Source of the DNA: an uncultured Lachnospiraceae bacterium | GTDB lineage: Bacteria; Bacillota; Clostridia; Lachnospirales; Lachnospiraceae | Assembly: GCA_946538445.1 (NCBI GenBank) | Contig: CAMNGO010000002.1 | Span: forward strand, 1-39,196 | DNA: 39,196 nt | Reading direction: 5' to 3' | Program-made: the position numbers and the translations under genes | Shown here: positions 1-9,288 of the stretch, in pieces | Numbering within the stretch: position 1 is the stretch's first letter | Layout of the letters: every line of letters starts with the position of its first letter | The notes under the pieces: generated by a model | What the model was told of the DNA's origin: nothing | Seen by the model: the letters and a program-made list of their open reading frames with translations, nothing else | The model's database searches: none

Positions 1-166
1 AGCCATCAATACATACGACTTCGATGGCATCGATCTGGGGATGTTTCTGAAATCCTTCCAGGGTGTAAATCAGAACAGGTTTATCGTATACGTTGATAAA
101 CTGCTTGGGGATATCTTGTCCCATCCTGCTTCCGGATCCGCCTGCGATAATGATTGCTACATTCAT
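1..166 (-). CDS. IspD/TarI-like cytidylyltransferase, N-terminus only (truncated by window edge)
   Basis: Reverse-strand translation MNVAIIIAGGSGSRMGQDIPKQFINVYDKPVLIYTLEGFQKHPQIDAIEVVCIDG; GGxGxRMG...PKQF nucleotidyltransferase signature; AGGA-type RBS upstream. Confidence 0.8.
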   Translation of the reverse strand, partial: MNVAIIIAGGSGSRMGQDIPKQFINVYDKPVLIYTLEGFQKHPQIDAIEVVCIDG

Positions 167-187
167 GCTGTGTCCTCCGTTTCTTGC

Positions 188-1090
188 TTAATCCAGTTTG
201 ATTCCGGCCAGAAGTGCGGCCAGACCTGTAGTTGCTTCTCCTTCGTCTTTATAAGTAATCTGGGGTTCCTCCACCTTTCTGGCAGGAACATAATCATCCA
301 GAGCCTTCATGCTCAGGCTGATCTTCCCATCTTCTACCTTCAGTACCTTTACCTTAACTTCCTGTCCGGCTTTCAGAACTTCACCGGGGGATTCGATACG
401 TTTCTGTGCAATCTGGGAAATGTGTACCAGACCGTTGATTCCGTCACCCAGATCGATAAAAGCACCGTAAGGCATAAGTTTTTCCACCTTGCCTTCCAGG
501 ACGGCACCCTTCTGAATGGAGTTGATCTTGCGTTCTCTTTCTTCTTTCCTCTTTGCTCTCAATAATTCACGGACGGAGAGAACCAGGCGGTTCTTTGCTT
601 CATCTGCAGTGATGATGATGGCATCCACAGTCTTTCCAAGATATTCGTTGGTATCTTCCACGTATCCGAGAGCCAGGTGGGAAGCAGGGATAAACCCTCT
701 CAGTCCTTCCACGTAGGCGATGACACCCTTGTTTACGATGCCTCCGATCTTGACGGTGAGGGGAGTTTTCTCCTCCAGATACCTGCGGCAGGCATCCCAT
801 GCCAGGGAGCGGGTGGCGTTTTTCACGGAGAGGGCAACATTGCCTTTTCCGTCATCCGTGGAGATCACTTCACCCGTGATCTTGTCCCCGGCTTTTACAG
901 TGTGCATATTGAAGGAAGGATCATCACTGAAATCACTTCTCTTTACAATTCCCTGAATGTGATAATTAAAATCAACATAGGCGGCATCCTCATCTACGAT
1001 AGTGATGACCCCTTCCACGATATCCCCTTCATTGATGGGCCGAAGGGAAGCCTCCAGTTCTTTTTCAAAATCTGCCATTGTTTCGCTCAT
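188..1090 (-). CDS. S1 RNA-binding domain protein (ribosomal protein S1-like)
   Basis: Repeated S1 domains (GDIVEGVITIVDEDAAYVDFNYHIQGIVKRSDF; GAVLEGKVEKLMPYGAFIDLGDGINGLVHISQI); start placed at MSETMADFEKE after AGGAGGAAC, not at the ORF-track start. Confidence 0.88.
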   Translation of the reverse strand: MSETMADFEKELEASLRPINEGDIVEGVITIVDEDAAYVDFNYHIQGIVKRSDFSDDPSFNMHTVKAGDKITGEVISTDDGKGNVALSVKNATRSLAWDACRRYLEEKTPLTVKIGGIVNKGVIAYVEGLRGFIPASHLALGYVEDTNEYLGKTVDAIIITADEAKNRLVLSVRELLRAKRKEERERKINSIQKGAVLEGKVEKLMPYGAFIDLGDGINGLVHISQIAQKRIESPGEVLKAGQEVKVKVLKVEDGKISLSMKALDDYVPARKVEEPQITYKDEGEATTGLAALLAGIKLD

Positions 1091-1221
1091 TTTTGTTCCT
1101 CCTGTGTAATTGCCCCACACGGATGTGGAGCCGTAATTAACTTTAATATAGCATTTATCTTGCAATTTTGCTATACTAATGTGACAGAATTCTATCCGTT
1201 TTGAGCCGGGAGGGGATAAGC

Positions 1222-1638
1222 ATGTTAAGAAAAGGAATAGCGAAGATGTTGACAGATGTGGTGACTGCGGAAAATACCGCCAGATCACTGGGAAGCGGGA
1301 GTCTGCTGGTGTATGGGACACCTGCCATGCTGACCCTGGTGGAGCGGACGGCAGTGGCTCTGCTGGAAGGCCGTCTGGAGGAAGGGATGACCTCCGTAGG
1401 GACCAAACTGAATGTGGATCATCTGGCCCCTACGCCGATGGGAGGGAAGATCTCCTGCGCGGTTACACTGAGAGAGATTGACAGGAGGAAGCTGGTATTT
1501 GACGTGCTGGTGGAAGACCAGACCGGTATCATCGGAAAGGGGATCCATGAAAGATTCCTGGTGGATGCCGACAGTTTCCAGGCCAAGGCGGACGCCAGAC
1601 TGCTGCACCCGGAAGATGATGATTGGGACGACGATTGA
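1222..1638 (+). CDS. Hotdog-fold thioesterase, FlK (fluoroacetyl-CoA thioesterase)-like
   Basis: YGTPAMLTLVERTAV...TSVGTKLNVDHLAPTPMGGKI...GIIGKGIHERFLVD pattern; GGGAGGGG RBS before ATG 1222. Confidence 0.75.
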   Translation: MLRKGIAKMLTDVVTAENTARSLGSGSLLVYGTPAMLTLVERTAVALLEGRLEEGMTSVGTKLNVDHLAPTPMGGKISCAVTLREIDRRKLVFDVLVEDQTGIIGKGIHERFLVDADSFQAKADARLLHPEDDDWDDD

Positions 1639-1653
1639 GAGTGAGTATATATT

Positions 1654-2364
1654 ATGAGACTGAATAAATATCTGAGCGATGCCGGTTACTGCTCCAGAAG
1701 GCAGGCTGACCGCCTGGTGAAAGAAGGCCGCGTGCAGGTGGATGGCCGGGTAGCCAGCCTGGGAGAACAGGTAGAAGAAAGGCAGAAGGTTTGCGTGGAT
1801 GGGACAGAAGTGAAGCCGGTCCGCCGGAAGATCGTCCTGGCTTTTCACAAACCGAAGGGTATCGTCTGTACTACCGAGAAAAGAGAAAAGAATAATATCA
1901 TAGATTATATCCGGTATCCCCAGCGAATCTATCCGGTGGGCAGGCTTGATAAGGATTCGGAAGGCCTCATCCTGCTGACCAACGACGGGGAGCTGATGAA
2001 TGAGATCCTACGTGCCAGAAACTACCATGAGAAAGAATATGAAGTCAGGGTAGACCGGCCTGTCACAAAGGAATTTCTGGATAAGATGTCCCGGGGTGTA
2101 GAGATACTGGACACAGTGACCAGGCCCTGCCAGGTGCATCAGACCGGTGTCTGTTCTTTCCGCATTATATTGACCCAGGGACTGAACCGGCAGATCCGGC
2201 GTATGTGTGAAGCCCTGGGATACCGGGTGAGACACCTGCGGCGCTACCGGATCATGAATATCCATCTGGGGGACCTGGAATCCGGTAAATACCGGGAACT
2301 GACCGAAAAAGAGTACCGGGAATTGCAGGACCTGATCGGAAAGAAAGGAGGAGCCGGATCATGA
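1654..2364 (+). CDS. rluF: 23S rRNA pseudouridine synthase, RluF/RsuA family
   Basis: N-terminal S4 domain (MRLNKYLSDAGYCSRRQADRLVKEGRV), catalytic GRLDKDSEGLILLTNDG, QGLNRQIRRMCEALGYRV. Confidence 0.85.
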   Translation: MRLNKYLSDAGYCSRRQADRLVKEGRVQVDGRVASLGEQVEERQKVCVDGTEVKPVRRKIVLAFHKPKGIVCTTEKREKNNIIDYIRYPQRIYPVGRLDKDSEGLILLTNDGELMNEILRARNYHEKEYEVRVDRPVTKEFLDKMSRGVEILDTVTRPCQVHQTGVCSFRIILTQGLNRQIRRMCEALGYRVRHLRRYRIMNIHLGDLESGKYRELTEKEYRELQDLIGKKGGAGS

Positions 2365-4313
2365 CCAAAAAAGAGCGTATCATGGAACTGACAGCCAGGC
2401 TGGATGAGGCAGCCAGAGCATACTATCAGGAAGATCGGGAGATCATGTCCAATTTTGAATACGATGCCCTCTATGATGAACTCCTGGCTTTGGAGAAAGA
2501 GACAGGAATTGTCATGGCCGGCAGTCCCACCAACAAAGTGGGATATGAGATCCTCAGCCAGCTGGAGAAGGTGGACCATGAATCCCCCATGCTGTCCCTG
2601 GATAAGACCAAGAGTCCCGAGGACCTCAAATCCTGGCTGGGAGACCAGAAGGGGATGCTCTCCTGGAAAATGGACGGCCTTACGGTGGTCCTGACCTATC
2701 GTGACGGGACACTGGCCCGGGCTGTCACCCGGGGAAATGGGACTACAGGGGAAGTGATCACCAATAATGCCCGGGTATTTAAGAATCTTCCTTCCCGTAT
2801 ACCATTTGATGGAGAAGTGGTTCTCAGGGGGGAAGCTATCATCCACTATTCGGATTTTGAACGGATCAATGCCTCCATCGAAGATGTGGAATCCCGCTAT
2901 AAGAATCCCAGAAATCTGTGCAGCGGGTCCGTCCGTCAGTTAAATAATGAAATTACTGCAAAAAGAAATGTATATTTTTATGCTTTTGGCCTGGTCAGCG
3001 CCCAGGGGAGAGAAGAACATAACTCTGTGGAGGAGAACATGCTCTGGCTGGAAGAGATGGGTTTCACCATCGTTCCCTATGTCATGGTGACCGGGGAGAA
3101 TATCCTGGAGGAGATCCGTGTATTTTCGGAGAAGATCAGGCAAAATGATTTCCCCAGTGACGGACTGGTGCTGATCTATGATGATATTGCCTACGGAATC
3201 AGTCTGGGGAGAACCGCCAAGTTCCCCCGGAATGCCATCGCCTTTAAATGGGCGGATGAGGAGGCCGAAACCAGCCTGATCCGGATTGAATGGAGCCCCT
3301 CCAGAACCGGTCTGATCAACCCTGTGGCCATCTTTGAGCCGGTGGAACTGGAAGGAACCACCGTAAGCAGGGCAAGCCTCCATAATCTGAGCATCATCGA
3401 GAGCCTGGAACTGGGGGATCATGACCGGATCAAAGTATATAAGGCAAACATGATCATTCCGCAGATCTCGGAGAACCTTACCAGAAGCGGGGGATATCCG
3501 GTGGCTGACCACTGCCCCGCCTGCGGAAGCCAGACAGAGATCCGCATGGAAAACGGAGTAAAAACCCTGTACTGTCCCAACCCCTTCTGCAGCGCCAAGA
3601 AGATTAAGCTGCTGACCCATTTCGTGGGGCGGGACGCCATGAATATCGATGGGCTGTCCGAGGCAACCCTGACCAAGATGGCAGACCGGGGATTTATTGA
3701 AGAATTATATGATATATACCGCCTGGACCGGTATCAGGAAGAGATTGTGGGGATGGAGGGATTCGGCGTCAAATCCTATCAGAACCTGATTCAATCCATA
3801 GAAAAATCCAGAAAGACCCAACTGTTCCGTTTTGTGAACAGTCTGGGCATCCCCAATATCGGGGAGGCCAATGCCAAACTGCTCTGCAACCATTTCGGAA
3901 ATTCCCTGGATGCACTTCGTCAGGCAGCGGTGGAAGAGATGGTGCAGATCGAAGGCATCGGGGAAGTCATCGCCAGAAGTGTGGAGGACTATTTCTCCAA
4001 TGAGCATAACGAGAAGGTGATCGACGGCCTGCTTACTTACATCAGCTTCGAGAAGACGGAGGTCTCCGTGGACCTGGAAAAATCCCTGGAAGGCAAAACC
4101 TTTGTGATCACGGGAAATGTGAATCATTTCAAAAACCGGAAAGAGCTGAAGGAGAAGATAGAGAGTCTGGGAGGAAAGGTGACGGGTTCTGTCACCGGCA
4201 AGACGGATTTTCTGATCAACAATGATAAGATGTCCTCCTCCTCCAAGAACAAAAAAGCCAAGGAGCTGGGAATCGCGATCATCAGTGAGGAAGACTTCCT
4301 GGAGATGATCTGA
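2361..4313 (+). CDS. ligA: NAD-dependent DNA ligase LigA
   Basis: KxDG active site (SWKMDGL), Zn finger CPAC..CPNPFC, HhH repeats, C-terminal BRCT; overlaps rluF by 4 nt. Confidence 0.93.
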   Translation: MTKKERIMELTARLDEAARAYYQEDREIMSNFEYDALYDELLALEKETGIVMAGSPTNKVGYEILSQLEKVDHESPMLSLDKTKSPEDLKSWLGDQKGMLSWKMDGLTVVLTYRDGTLARAVTRGNGTTGEVITNNARVFKNLPSRIPFDGEVVLRGEAIIHYSDFERINASIEDVESRYKNPRNLCSGSVRQLNNEITAKRNVYFYAFGLVSAQGREEHNSVEENMLWLEEMGFTIVPYVMVTGENILEEIRVFSEKIRQNDFPSDGLVLIYDDIAYGISLGRTAKFPRNAIAFKWADEEAETSLIRIEWSPSRTGLINPVAIFEPVELEGTTVSRASLHNLSIIESLELGDHDRIKVYKANMIIPQISENLTRSGGYPVADHCPACGSQTEIRMENGVKTLYCPNPFCSAKKIKLLTHFVGRDAMNIDGLSEATLTKMADRGFIEELYDIYRLDRYQEEIVGMEGFGVKSYQNLIQSIEKSRKTQLFRFVNSLGIPNIGEANAKLLCNHFGNSLDALRQAAVEEMVQIEGIGEVIARSVEDYFSNEHNEKVIDGLLTYISFEKTEVSVDLEKSLEGKTFVITGNVNHFKNRKELKEKIESLGGKVTGSVTGKTDFLINNDKMSSSSKNKKAKELGIAIISEEDFLEMI

Positions 4314-4434
4314 CCGGTTCAATCGGAATCGTCTTGGAAAGTCATGTTATGAGATCATTTTTTGACTATTGAATTTTAGCTTTCTATGATATAATGAAGC
4401 ATTGAATAACAGTTGATTAAAGGAGAGAAGCCTT

Positions 4435-5370
4435 ATGCCGATTCGTATCGATGGTAATTTACCGGTAAAAAAGATACTGGAAGATGAGAACATCTTCGTC
4501 ATGGACTATGAACGGTCTCTCAGGCAGGATATCCGTCCTCTGGAGATCGTAATATTAAATCTGATGCCTACAAAACAGGAGACAGAGCTCCAGCTGCTTC
4601 GCAGCCTGGCCAACACCCCCCTGCAGGTGGACGTGATCTTCCTGAAGGCTGCCACCCATGAATATGCCTACAAAAATGAATCCGAGGACCATCTGCAGAC
4701 CTTCTACCAGGTCTGGGATGAGATCAAAGATCAATATTTTGACGGTATGATTATCACCGGTGCCCCGGTGGAGAAGATGGACTTTGAAGAAGTGGATTAC
4801 TGGGAGGAACTGGTGCAGATCATGGAATGGTCCCGCAAGCATGTCACCTCCACCTTCCATATCTGCTGGGCTGCCCAGGCAGGTCTTCATTACCATTACG
4901 GAGTAAGGAAATACGATCTCCCGGAGAAGCTTACCGGCATATTTGATCATTTTACCGTGCACAGAAAGACTCCCCTGGTCAGAGGATTCGATGATATCTT
5001 CAAGGCTCCCCATTCCCGCTATACAGGGATCGTGAGAGAAGATGTGGAAAACAATGAGAATCTGACCATTCAGGCAGACTCTGAAGTGGCCGGACCATTT
5101 ATCATCACTGCAAAGGGAGGACGTCAGATCTTCGTGACGGGCCATCCTGAGTATGATGTCATGTCTCTGGATGGAGAGTACCGTCGTGATGTCGCCAAGA
5201 AACTGGATGTAATCCCCTTTCCTGTAGGATATTATAAAAATGATGATCCTGATCAGGGACCTGTCAAGTCCTGGCGCTGTCATGCCAACACCCTTTATAC
5301 CAACTGGCTTAATTATTACGTATATCAGATGACCCCGTACATCCGGGAAGAGATCGAGGACATGGAATAG
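4435..5370 (+). CDS. metA: Homoserine O-acetyl/succinyltransferase (MetA family)
   Basis: MPIRIDGNLPVKKILEDENIFVM...LNLMPTKQETELQLLRSL...HICWAAQAGLHYHYG...TGHPEYD. Confidence 0.94.
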   Translation: MPIRIDGNLPVKKILEDENIFVMDYERSLRQDIRPLEIVILNLMPTKQETELQLLRSLANTPLQVDVIFLKAATHEYAYKNESEDHLQTFYQVWDEIKDQYFDGMIITGAPVEKMDFEEVDYWEELVQIMEWSRKHVTSTFHICWAAQAGLHYHYGVRKYDLPEKLTGIFDHFTVHRKTPLVRGFDDIFKAPHSRYTGIVREDVENNENLTIQADSEVAGPFIITAKGGRQIFVTGHPEYDVMSLDGEYRRDVAKKLDVIPFPVGYYKNDDPDQGPVKSWRCHANTLYTNWLNYYVYQMTPYIREEIEDME

Positions 5371-5391
5371 ACGGCTCTTAAGAAAATAAGG

Positions 5392-5425
5392 AAAGCTACC
5401 GCTGCGAATTACGGTAGCTTTTTTT
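5392..5425 (+). terminator. Rho-independent terminator downstream of metA
   Basis: AAAGCTACCG-loop-CGGTAGCTTT followed by T run. Confidence 0.85.
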
Positions 5426-5461
5426 ACATTGCACTGTTTACGATAACAATCAGGTTGTACC

Positions 5462-5480
5462 ACTCAAGTTAAACTTGAGT
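5462..5480. promoter_or_regulatory. 19-bp perfect palindrome upstream of HTH-HD gene promoter
   Basis: ACTCAAGTT-A-AACTTGAGT, directly upstream of TTGTAT-N17-TAGAAT. Confidence 0.55.
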
Positions 5481-5486
5481 TTTCTC

Positions 5487-5515
5487 TTGTATCTTCAATC
5501 CATACCCGCTAGAAT
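5487..5515 (+). promoter_or_regulatory. Putative sigma-A promoter for HTH-HD gene
   Basis: TTGTAT (5487-5492), 17-bp spacer, TAGAAT (5510-5515). Confidence 0.5.
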
Positions 5516-5562
5516 ATATGTGTGATATTGTTTATACTTCATATGCAAGGAGGGATGACAAT

Positions 5563-6378
5563 ATGAGTATCGGAAGAAGCATCAGATTGCTCAGAAGTGA
5601 AAAAAGAATGACACAGGAACAGGTTGCGGAAGCCCTGGGTGTCACTTTTCAGGCAGTATCATCCTGGGAAAGAGACGAATACCGGCCGGACACAGACAAT
5701 CTGATTAAGCTGGCAGAGATCTTCGACGTATCGGTATCGGTTCTGGTGGAAGAGAAGCATCAGCTTTTTAAAACCAAGGAAGCGATCTATAACTGGGAAC
5801 ATATGAAGACCTATGTGAAGACGACTGCGAAAAACTTTAAAATGATAAATACCTTAAAGGCAGTTGACTTTGCGGTGAAGGCTCATGAGGGGCAGCTGAG
5901 AAAAAGGTCTGACATACCCTATATCTATCATCCCTTAAACCTGGCCTGTCATGCCTTATCCATGGGGATCAAAGAAGATGAGATCATCGCTGCCTGTCTC
6001 CTGCATGATGTGGTGGAAGACTGTGGCGTAAGGTTGGAGGATCTTCCGGTCAATGAAGAAACCAGGGAAATCGTTGGGCTGATGACCCGGGATTACAGTC
6101 AGGACTGTGATAAAGAGGAACAGATGGAAGCTTATTACCAAGGAATCCTGTCGAACCCCAAGGCTGCCCTGGTAAAATGCCTGGACCGGTGTAACAACCT
6201 GACCACCATGTCATGGGGACTAAGCAGGGCCAGAATCTATCACAAGATCTTGGAGACGGATAAATATTATCCGAGACTCTTAAAAGCAATCAAATTAACC
6301 CCGGAATATAATGATGCTGCCTGGCTGTTAAGATATCAGATCGATAGTATGCTGGATATATACAAAAGACTTATGTGA
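5563..6378 (+). CDS. XRE-type HTH fused to HD domain of the RelA/SpoT (alarmone hydrolase) type
   Basis: HTH MTQEQVAEALGVTFQAVSSWERDEYRPDTDNLIKLAEIF; HD motifs AHEGQLRKRSDIPYIYHPLNLACHA..ACLLHDVVEDC..ALVKCLDRCNNLTTM; RBS AAGGAGGG before ATG 5563. Confidence 0.85.
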   Translation: MSIGRSIRLLRSEKRMTQEQVAEALGVTFQAVSSWERDEYRPDTDNLIKLAEIFDVSVSVLVEEKHQLFKTKEAIYNWEHMKTYVKTTAKNFKMINTLKAVDFAVKAHEGQLRKRSDIPYIYHPLNLACHALSMGIKEDEIIAACLLHDVVEDCGVRLEDLPVNEETREIVGLMTRDYSQDCDKEEQMEAYYQGILSNPKAALVKCLDRCNNLTTMSWGLSRARIYHKILETDKYYPRLLKAIKLTPEYNDAAWLLRYQIDSMLDIYKRLM

Positions 6379-6382
6379 AGAT

Positions 6383-6424
6383 AAGAGTCCCCTGTGATCG
6401 ACAAGGATCACAGGGGACTCTTTT
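6383..6424 (+). terminator. Rho-independent terminator
   Basis: AAGAGTCCCCTGTGATC-loop-GATCACAGGGGACTCTT TT. Confidence 0.85.
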
Positions 6425-6457
6425 ATAATGTCAGGATATCAAGATTAAGAATTTTAT

Positions 6458-6727
6458 CTACATATCTTTTGTGGCAGCATCCATATTTCTCTGGCGGAGT
6501 GCCTTAAGAATGGAAGTACCCTCCCCGCCGGCCGGGGCTGCTGTACCTTGCTCGGATGCTTTCCATTTGTCTATATATTTTCTGGATACATCACTGATTG
6601 CCAGACCGTTTCCAAAATAAACCCTGTTTGGATTCTTCTCAAATGGCGGATTGCCAAATTGCAGATCACTGCCTGCCTTCTCCAGATCTTTTCTTCTCAT
6701 TTCCTCAAGAATTGAACTCATAGCCAC
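6458..6727 (-). CDS. Hypothetical small protein (89 aa)
   Basis: Open frame with GAGGAG-like RBS; no recognised domain. Confidence 0.5.
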   Translation of the reverse strand: MAMSSILEEMRRKDLEKAGSDLQFGNPPFEKNPNRVYFGNGLAISDVSRKYIDKWKASEQGTAAPAGGEGTSILKALRQRNMDAATKDM

Positions 6728-6972
6728 ACTCCTCTTCTTATAATATTATAATAATTCATACACAGTATTATCTGAGATTATTATAAATCATTTTTGATTG
6801 GGGCAGTTTATTCTAAACCGTCATCTCACTTGGAATAATTTGATTTCTTTTGGTCTGCCGGGAGGAAGGAAGGGATCCGGATATCGATTGACAAGAAGAA
6901 CGGGGAAAATATATAATTTTTGATAGAATAATCTCATACAATGGGATAGTAAATATATATGGATAATTAAAA

Positions 6973-8013
6973 ATGAAAAGAAGAAAAATAAAACGAACCT
7001 TATGGATTCTGTTCCTGGCGGTCGTCTTTTCTGTGATCGCAGGATGTCTTGGATACTATTTTCTGCCGGACAAAAATGATACGGTCTCGGAGACAGGAAT
7101 CGACCCGGCTGATCCCGCCGGTCATTCCGGGGATGTCGCCCATGAGGATACAGAGAATATAGATATAATAGAAGAAACAATCCCTGCCTACAACGGATCT
7201 CCCTACGTGGAATTAAACGGGAATCAGCCCTCTTTCACGGAGGATGACTTCACCACAGAGGCCTTTGAAAAGTACAGCAAGCTGGACTCCCTGAGCAGGT
7301 GCGGCAGGGCCTACGCCAACGTGTGTCCGGATACGATGCCTCTTGAAGAGAGGGGACCCATCGGGGAAGTTCATCCCACCGGCTGGCAGCTGGTTAATTA
7401 TCACGACCTGATCGAAGGAAACTATCTGTACAATCGCTGTCATCTGATCGCTTATTCCCTGACGGGGGAAAATGCCAACGAGAAGAATCTCATCACCGGA
7501 ACCCGCTACCTGAATACGGAGGGGATGCAGCCCTTTGAACTTCAGATCCTGGATTATGTCCGCCAAACGGGCAACCATGTCCTCTACCGGGTGACCCCGG
7601 TTTTTGAGGGAGAAAACCTGCTGGCCTCCGGCGTGATCATGGAGGCATGTTCTGTGGAAGACCGTGGAGAGTCGGTATCCTTTCACGTCTATGCCTACAA
7701 TGTGCAGCCGGGAGTGATCATTGATTATAAGACCGGTGACAGTAGATTGGATCCGGATTATGAGATGCCGGATGAACAAGAAGTGATAAGAGAGAATACA
7801 GAGAGCACGGAATCTGCTGACAGAAACCTCATGACTGAGGAAGGGGGAAAAACGGAAGGCGGCTATGTGCTTAACACCAACACCCATAAGTTCCATCGGC
7901 CTTCCTGTGACAGTGTCAATGATATGAAAGATAAGAATAAGGAAGTGACAAAAGAGAGCAGAGACGAAATCATCCGCAAGGGTTATGAACCTTGCGGACG
8001 ATGCAGCCCTTGA
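6973..8013 (+). CDS. Membrane-anchored/secreted DNA/RNA non-specific endonuclease with C-terminal Cys-rich (Ada-like) motif
   Basis: N-terminal hydrophobic anchor; YNRCHLIAYSLTGENANEKNLITGTRYLNTEGM nuclease core; C-terminus HRPSCDSVNDMKDKNKEVTKESRDEIIRKGYEPCGRC. Confidence 0.85.
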   Translation: MKRRKIKRTLWILFLAVVFSVIAGCLGYYFLPDKNDTVSETGIDPADPAGHSGDVAHEDTENIDIIEETIPAYNGSPYVELNGNQPSFTEDDFTTEAFEKYSKLDSLSRCGRAYANVCPDTMPLEERGPIGEVHPTGWQLVNYHDLIEGNYLYNRCHLIAYSLTGENANEKNLITGTRYLNTEGMQPFELQILDYVRQTGNHVLYRVTPVFEGENLLASGVIMEACSVEDRGESVSFHVYAYNVQPGVIIDYKTGDSRLDPDYEMPDEQEVIRENTESTESADRNLMTEEGGKTEGGYVLNTNTHKFHRPSCDSVNDMKDKNKEVTKESRDEIIRKGYEPCGRCSP

Positions 8014-8022
8014 TATGGAGTA

Positions 8023-8520
8023 TTATACTTTGTTGAGTCCCTTTTCTTTCAGCTTCCGGTAAAGCTTTTCCGCGATAGAATCCGGCACGAAGTCCCGGAT
8101 TTCCCCGCCGTAGGCAGCCACATCACGAACCATGCTGGAGCTGACACAGGAATAATTGATATCACAGGGGAAGAAGAGGGTATCAACCCCCGGTGCAATC
8201 TTCTTATTTGCATGTGCGTTCATCAATTCGAACTCGAATTCGCCCCCGGTGCGAATCCCTCTCAGCACCACATTGGCTTTCTGCTCGATGGCGAACTGCA
8301 TGAGAAGCCCGTTGAAGGGGATGATCTCCACATTGGGGATGTCCGCTGTAACCTCTTTTATCATATTCATTCTCTCCTCCACGGAGAAAAGAGGATTCTT
8401 GGCACTGTTATTGAGCAGGCCTACCACAACTTTGTCAAAGATGACAGAAGCTCTGCGAATCACATAGAGATGACCACGGGTCAGAGGATCAAATGTACCG
8501 GGATAAATTGCTATGCTCAT
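8023..8520 (-). CDS. coaD: Phosphopantetheine adenylyltransferase
   Basis: MSIAIYPGTFDPLTRGHLYVIRRAS..; SCVSSSMVRDVAAYGG. Confidence 0.97.
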   Translation of the reverse strand: MSIAIYPGTFDPLTRGHLYVIRRASVIFDKVVVGLLNNSAKNPLFSVEERMNMIKEVTADIPNVEIIPFNGLLMQFAIEQKANVVLRGIRTGGEFEFELMNAHANKKIAPGVDTLFFPCDINYSCVSSSMVRDVAAYGGEIRDFVPDSIAEKLYRKLKEKGLNKV

Positions 8521-8633
8521 ATTTGTTACCTCGCTGCTGTTTTTTAATAAATTTGCGGTTTTAATACGAATAATATGTTAATATATGATAGCATATTATC
8601 AGATAAAGGTCAAAAACATCAAGGGGGCAATTC

Positions 8634-9257
8634 ATGATGACGGAGAAAAAACAACGGAAAAAAGTGATAGGCATAACCGGTGGTACGGGATGTGGAAAAA
8701 CCGTGGTTATGAATATATTGAAGGAACGATTTAATGCAGGGCTGATCATTGCAGACCTGATCGGACATGAACTGATGGCTCCCGGAGGGGCGAATTATAA
8801 AGAAATCGTGAAGGTCTTCGGGGAAGATATCCTGGATGAAGATGGAAAGATCAACCGTCCCAGACTGTCTAAAATTGTGTTTTCTGACAAAGAAAAGCTG
8901 GAGATGCTCAATCAGATCTCGCACCCCAATATCGAAAAGGCAGTAGTGGCCAGGCTGGAGGAGATGCAGAAAGATGAAAGCATATCTTTCATTGCCCTGG
9001 AAGCAGCCCTGCTCATCGAATGCGGGTATATGAAATACCTGGACGAATTATGGTATGTTTATGCCGATGAAGAAACCAGGATCCGGCGGCTGATAGCCGG
9101 AAGGGGATACTCGGAAGAAAAAAGCCGGTCTGTGATGAAGAACCAGCTTAAGGAGGAGGAGTACCTCCGGCACAGTAACCGGCTGATCGATAACAGTGGC
9201 TCAGAAGAGGATACTTATGAGACCATCCGTTTATCTTTGGAGGAGAAACCATTATAG
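8634..9257 (+). CDS. coaE: Dephospho-CoA kinase
   Basis: P-loop VIGITGGTGCGKTVV; ADLIGHELM, ALLIECGYMKYLDELWYVYAD, RQ-like lid. Confidence 0.9.
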   Translation: MMTEKKQRKKVIGITGGTGCGKTVVMNILKERFNAGLIIADLIGHELMAPGGANYKEIVKVFGEDILDEDGKINRPRLSKIVFSDKEKLEMLNQISHPNIEKAVVARLEEMQKDESISFIALEAALLIECGYMKYLDELWYVYADEETRIRRLIAGRGYSEEKSRSVMKNQLKEEEYLRHSNRLIDNSGSEEDTYETIRLSLEEKPL

Positions 9258-9288
9258 ATGGTAGCTACAGGAAAGGAGGAATCTAAAT

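Noticed and set aside
4314-4434. SAM riboswitch or S-box leader upstream of metA
   Set aside because: Intergenic space is only about 120 nt and contains no recognisable S-box core or terminator.
4555-5463. Long antisense ORFs such as 302 aa opposite metA, 226 aa opposite ligA, 313 aa opposite asnS and 302 aa opposite the CoA ligase
   Set aside because: They mirror strongly coding genes, lack RBS and recognisable domains, and have compositional features of antisense frames.
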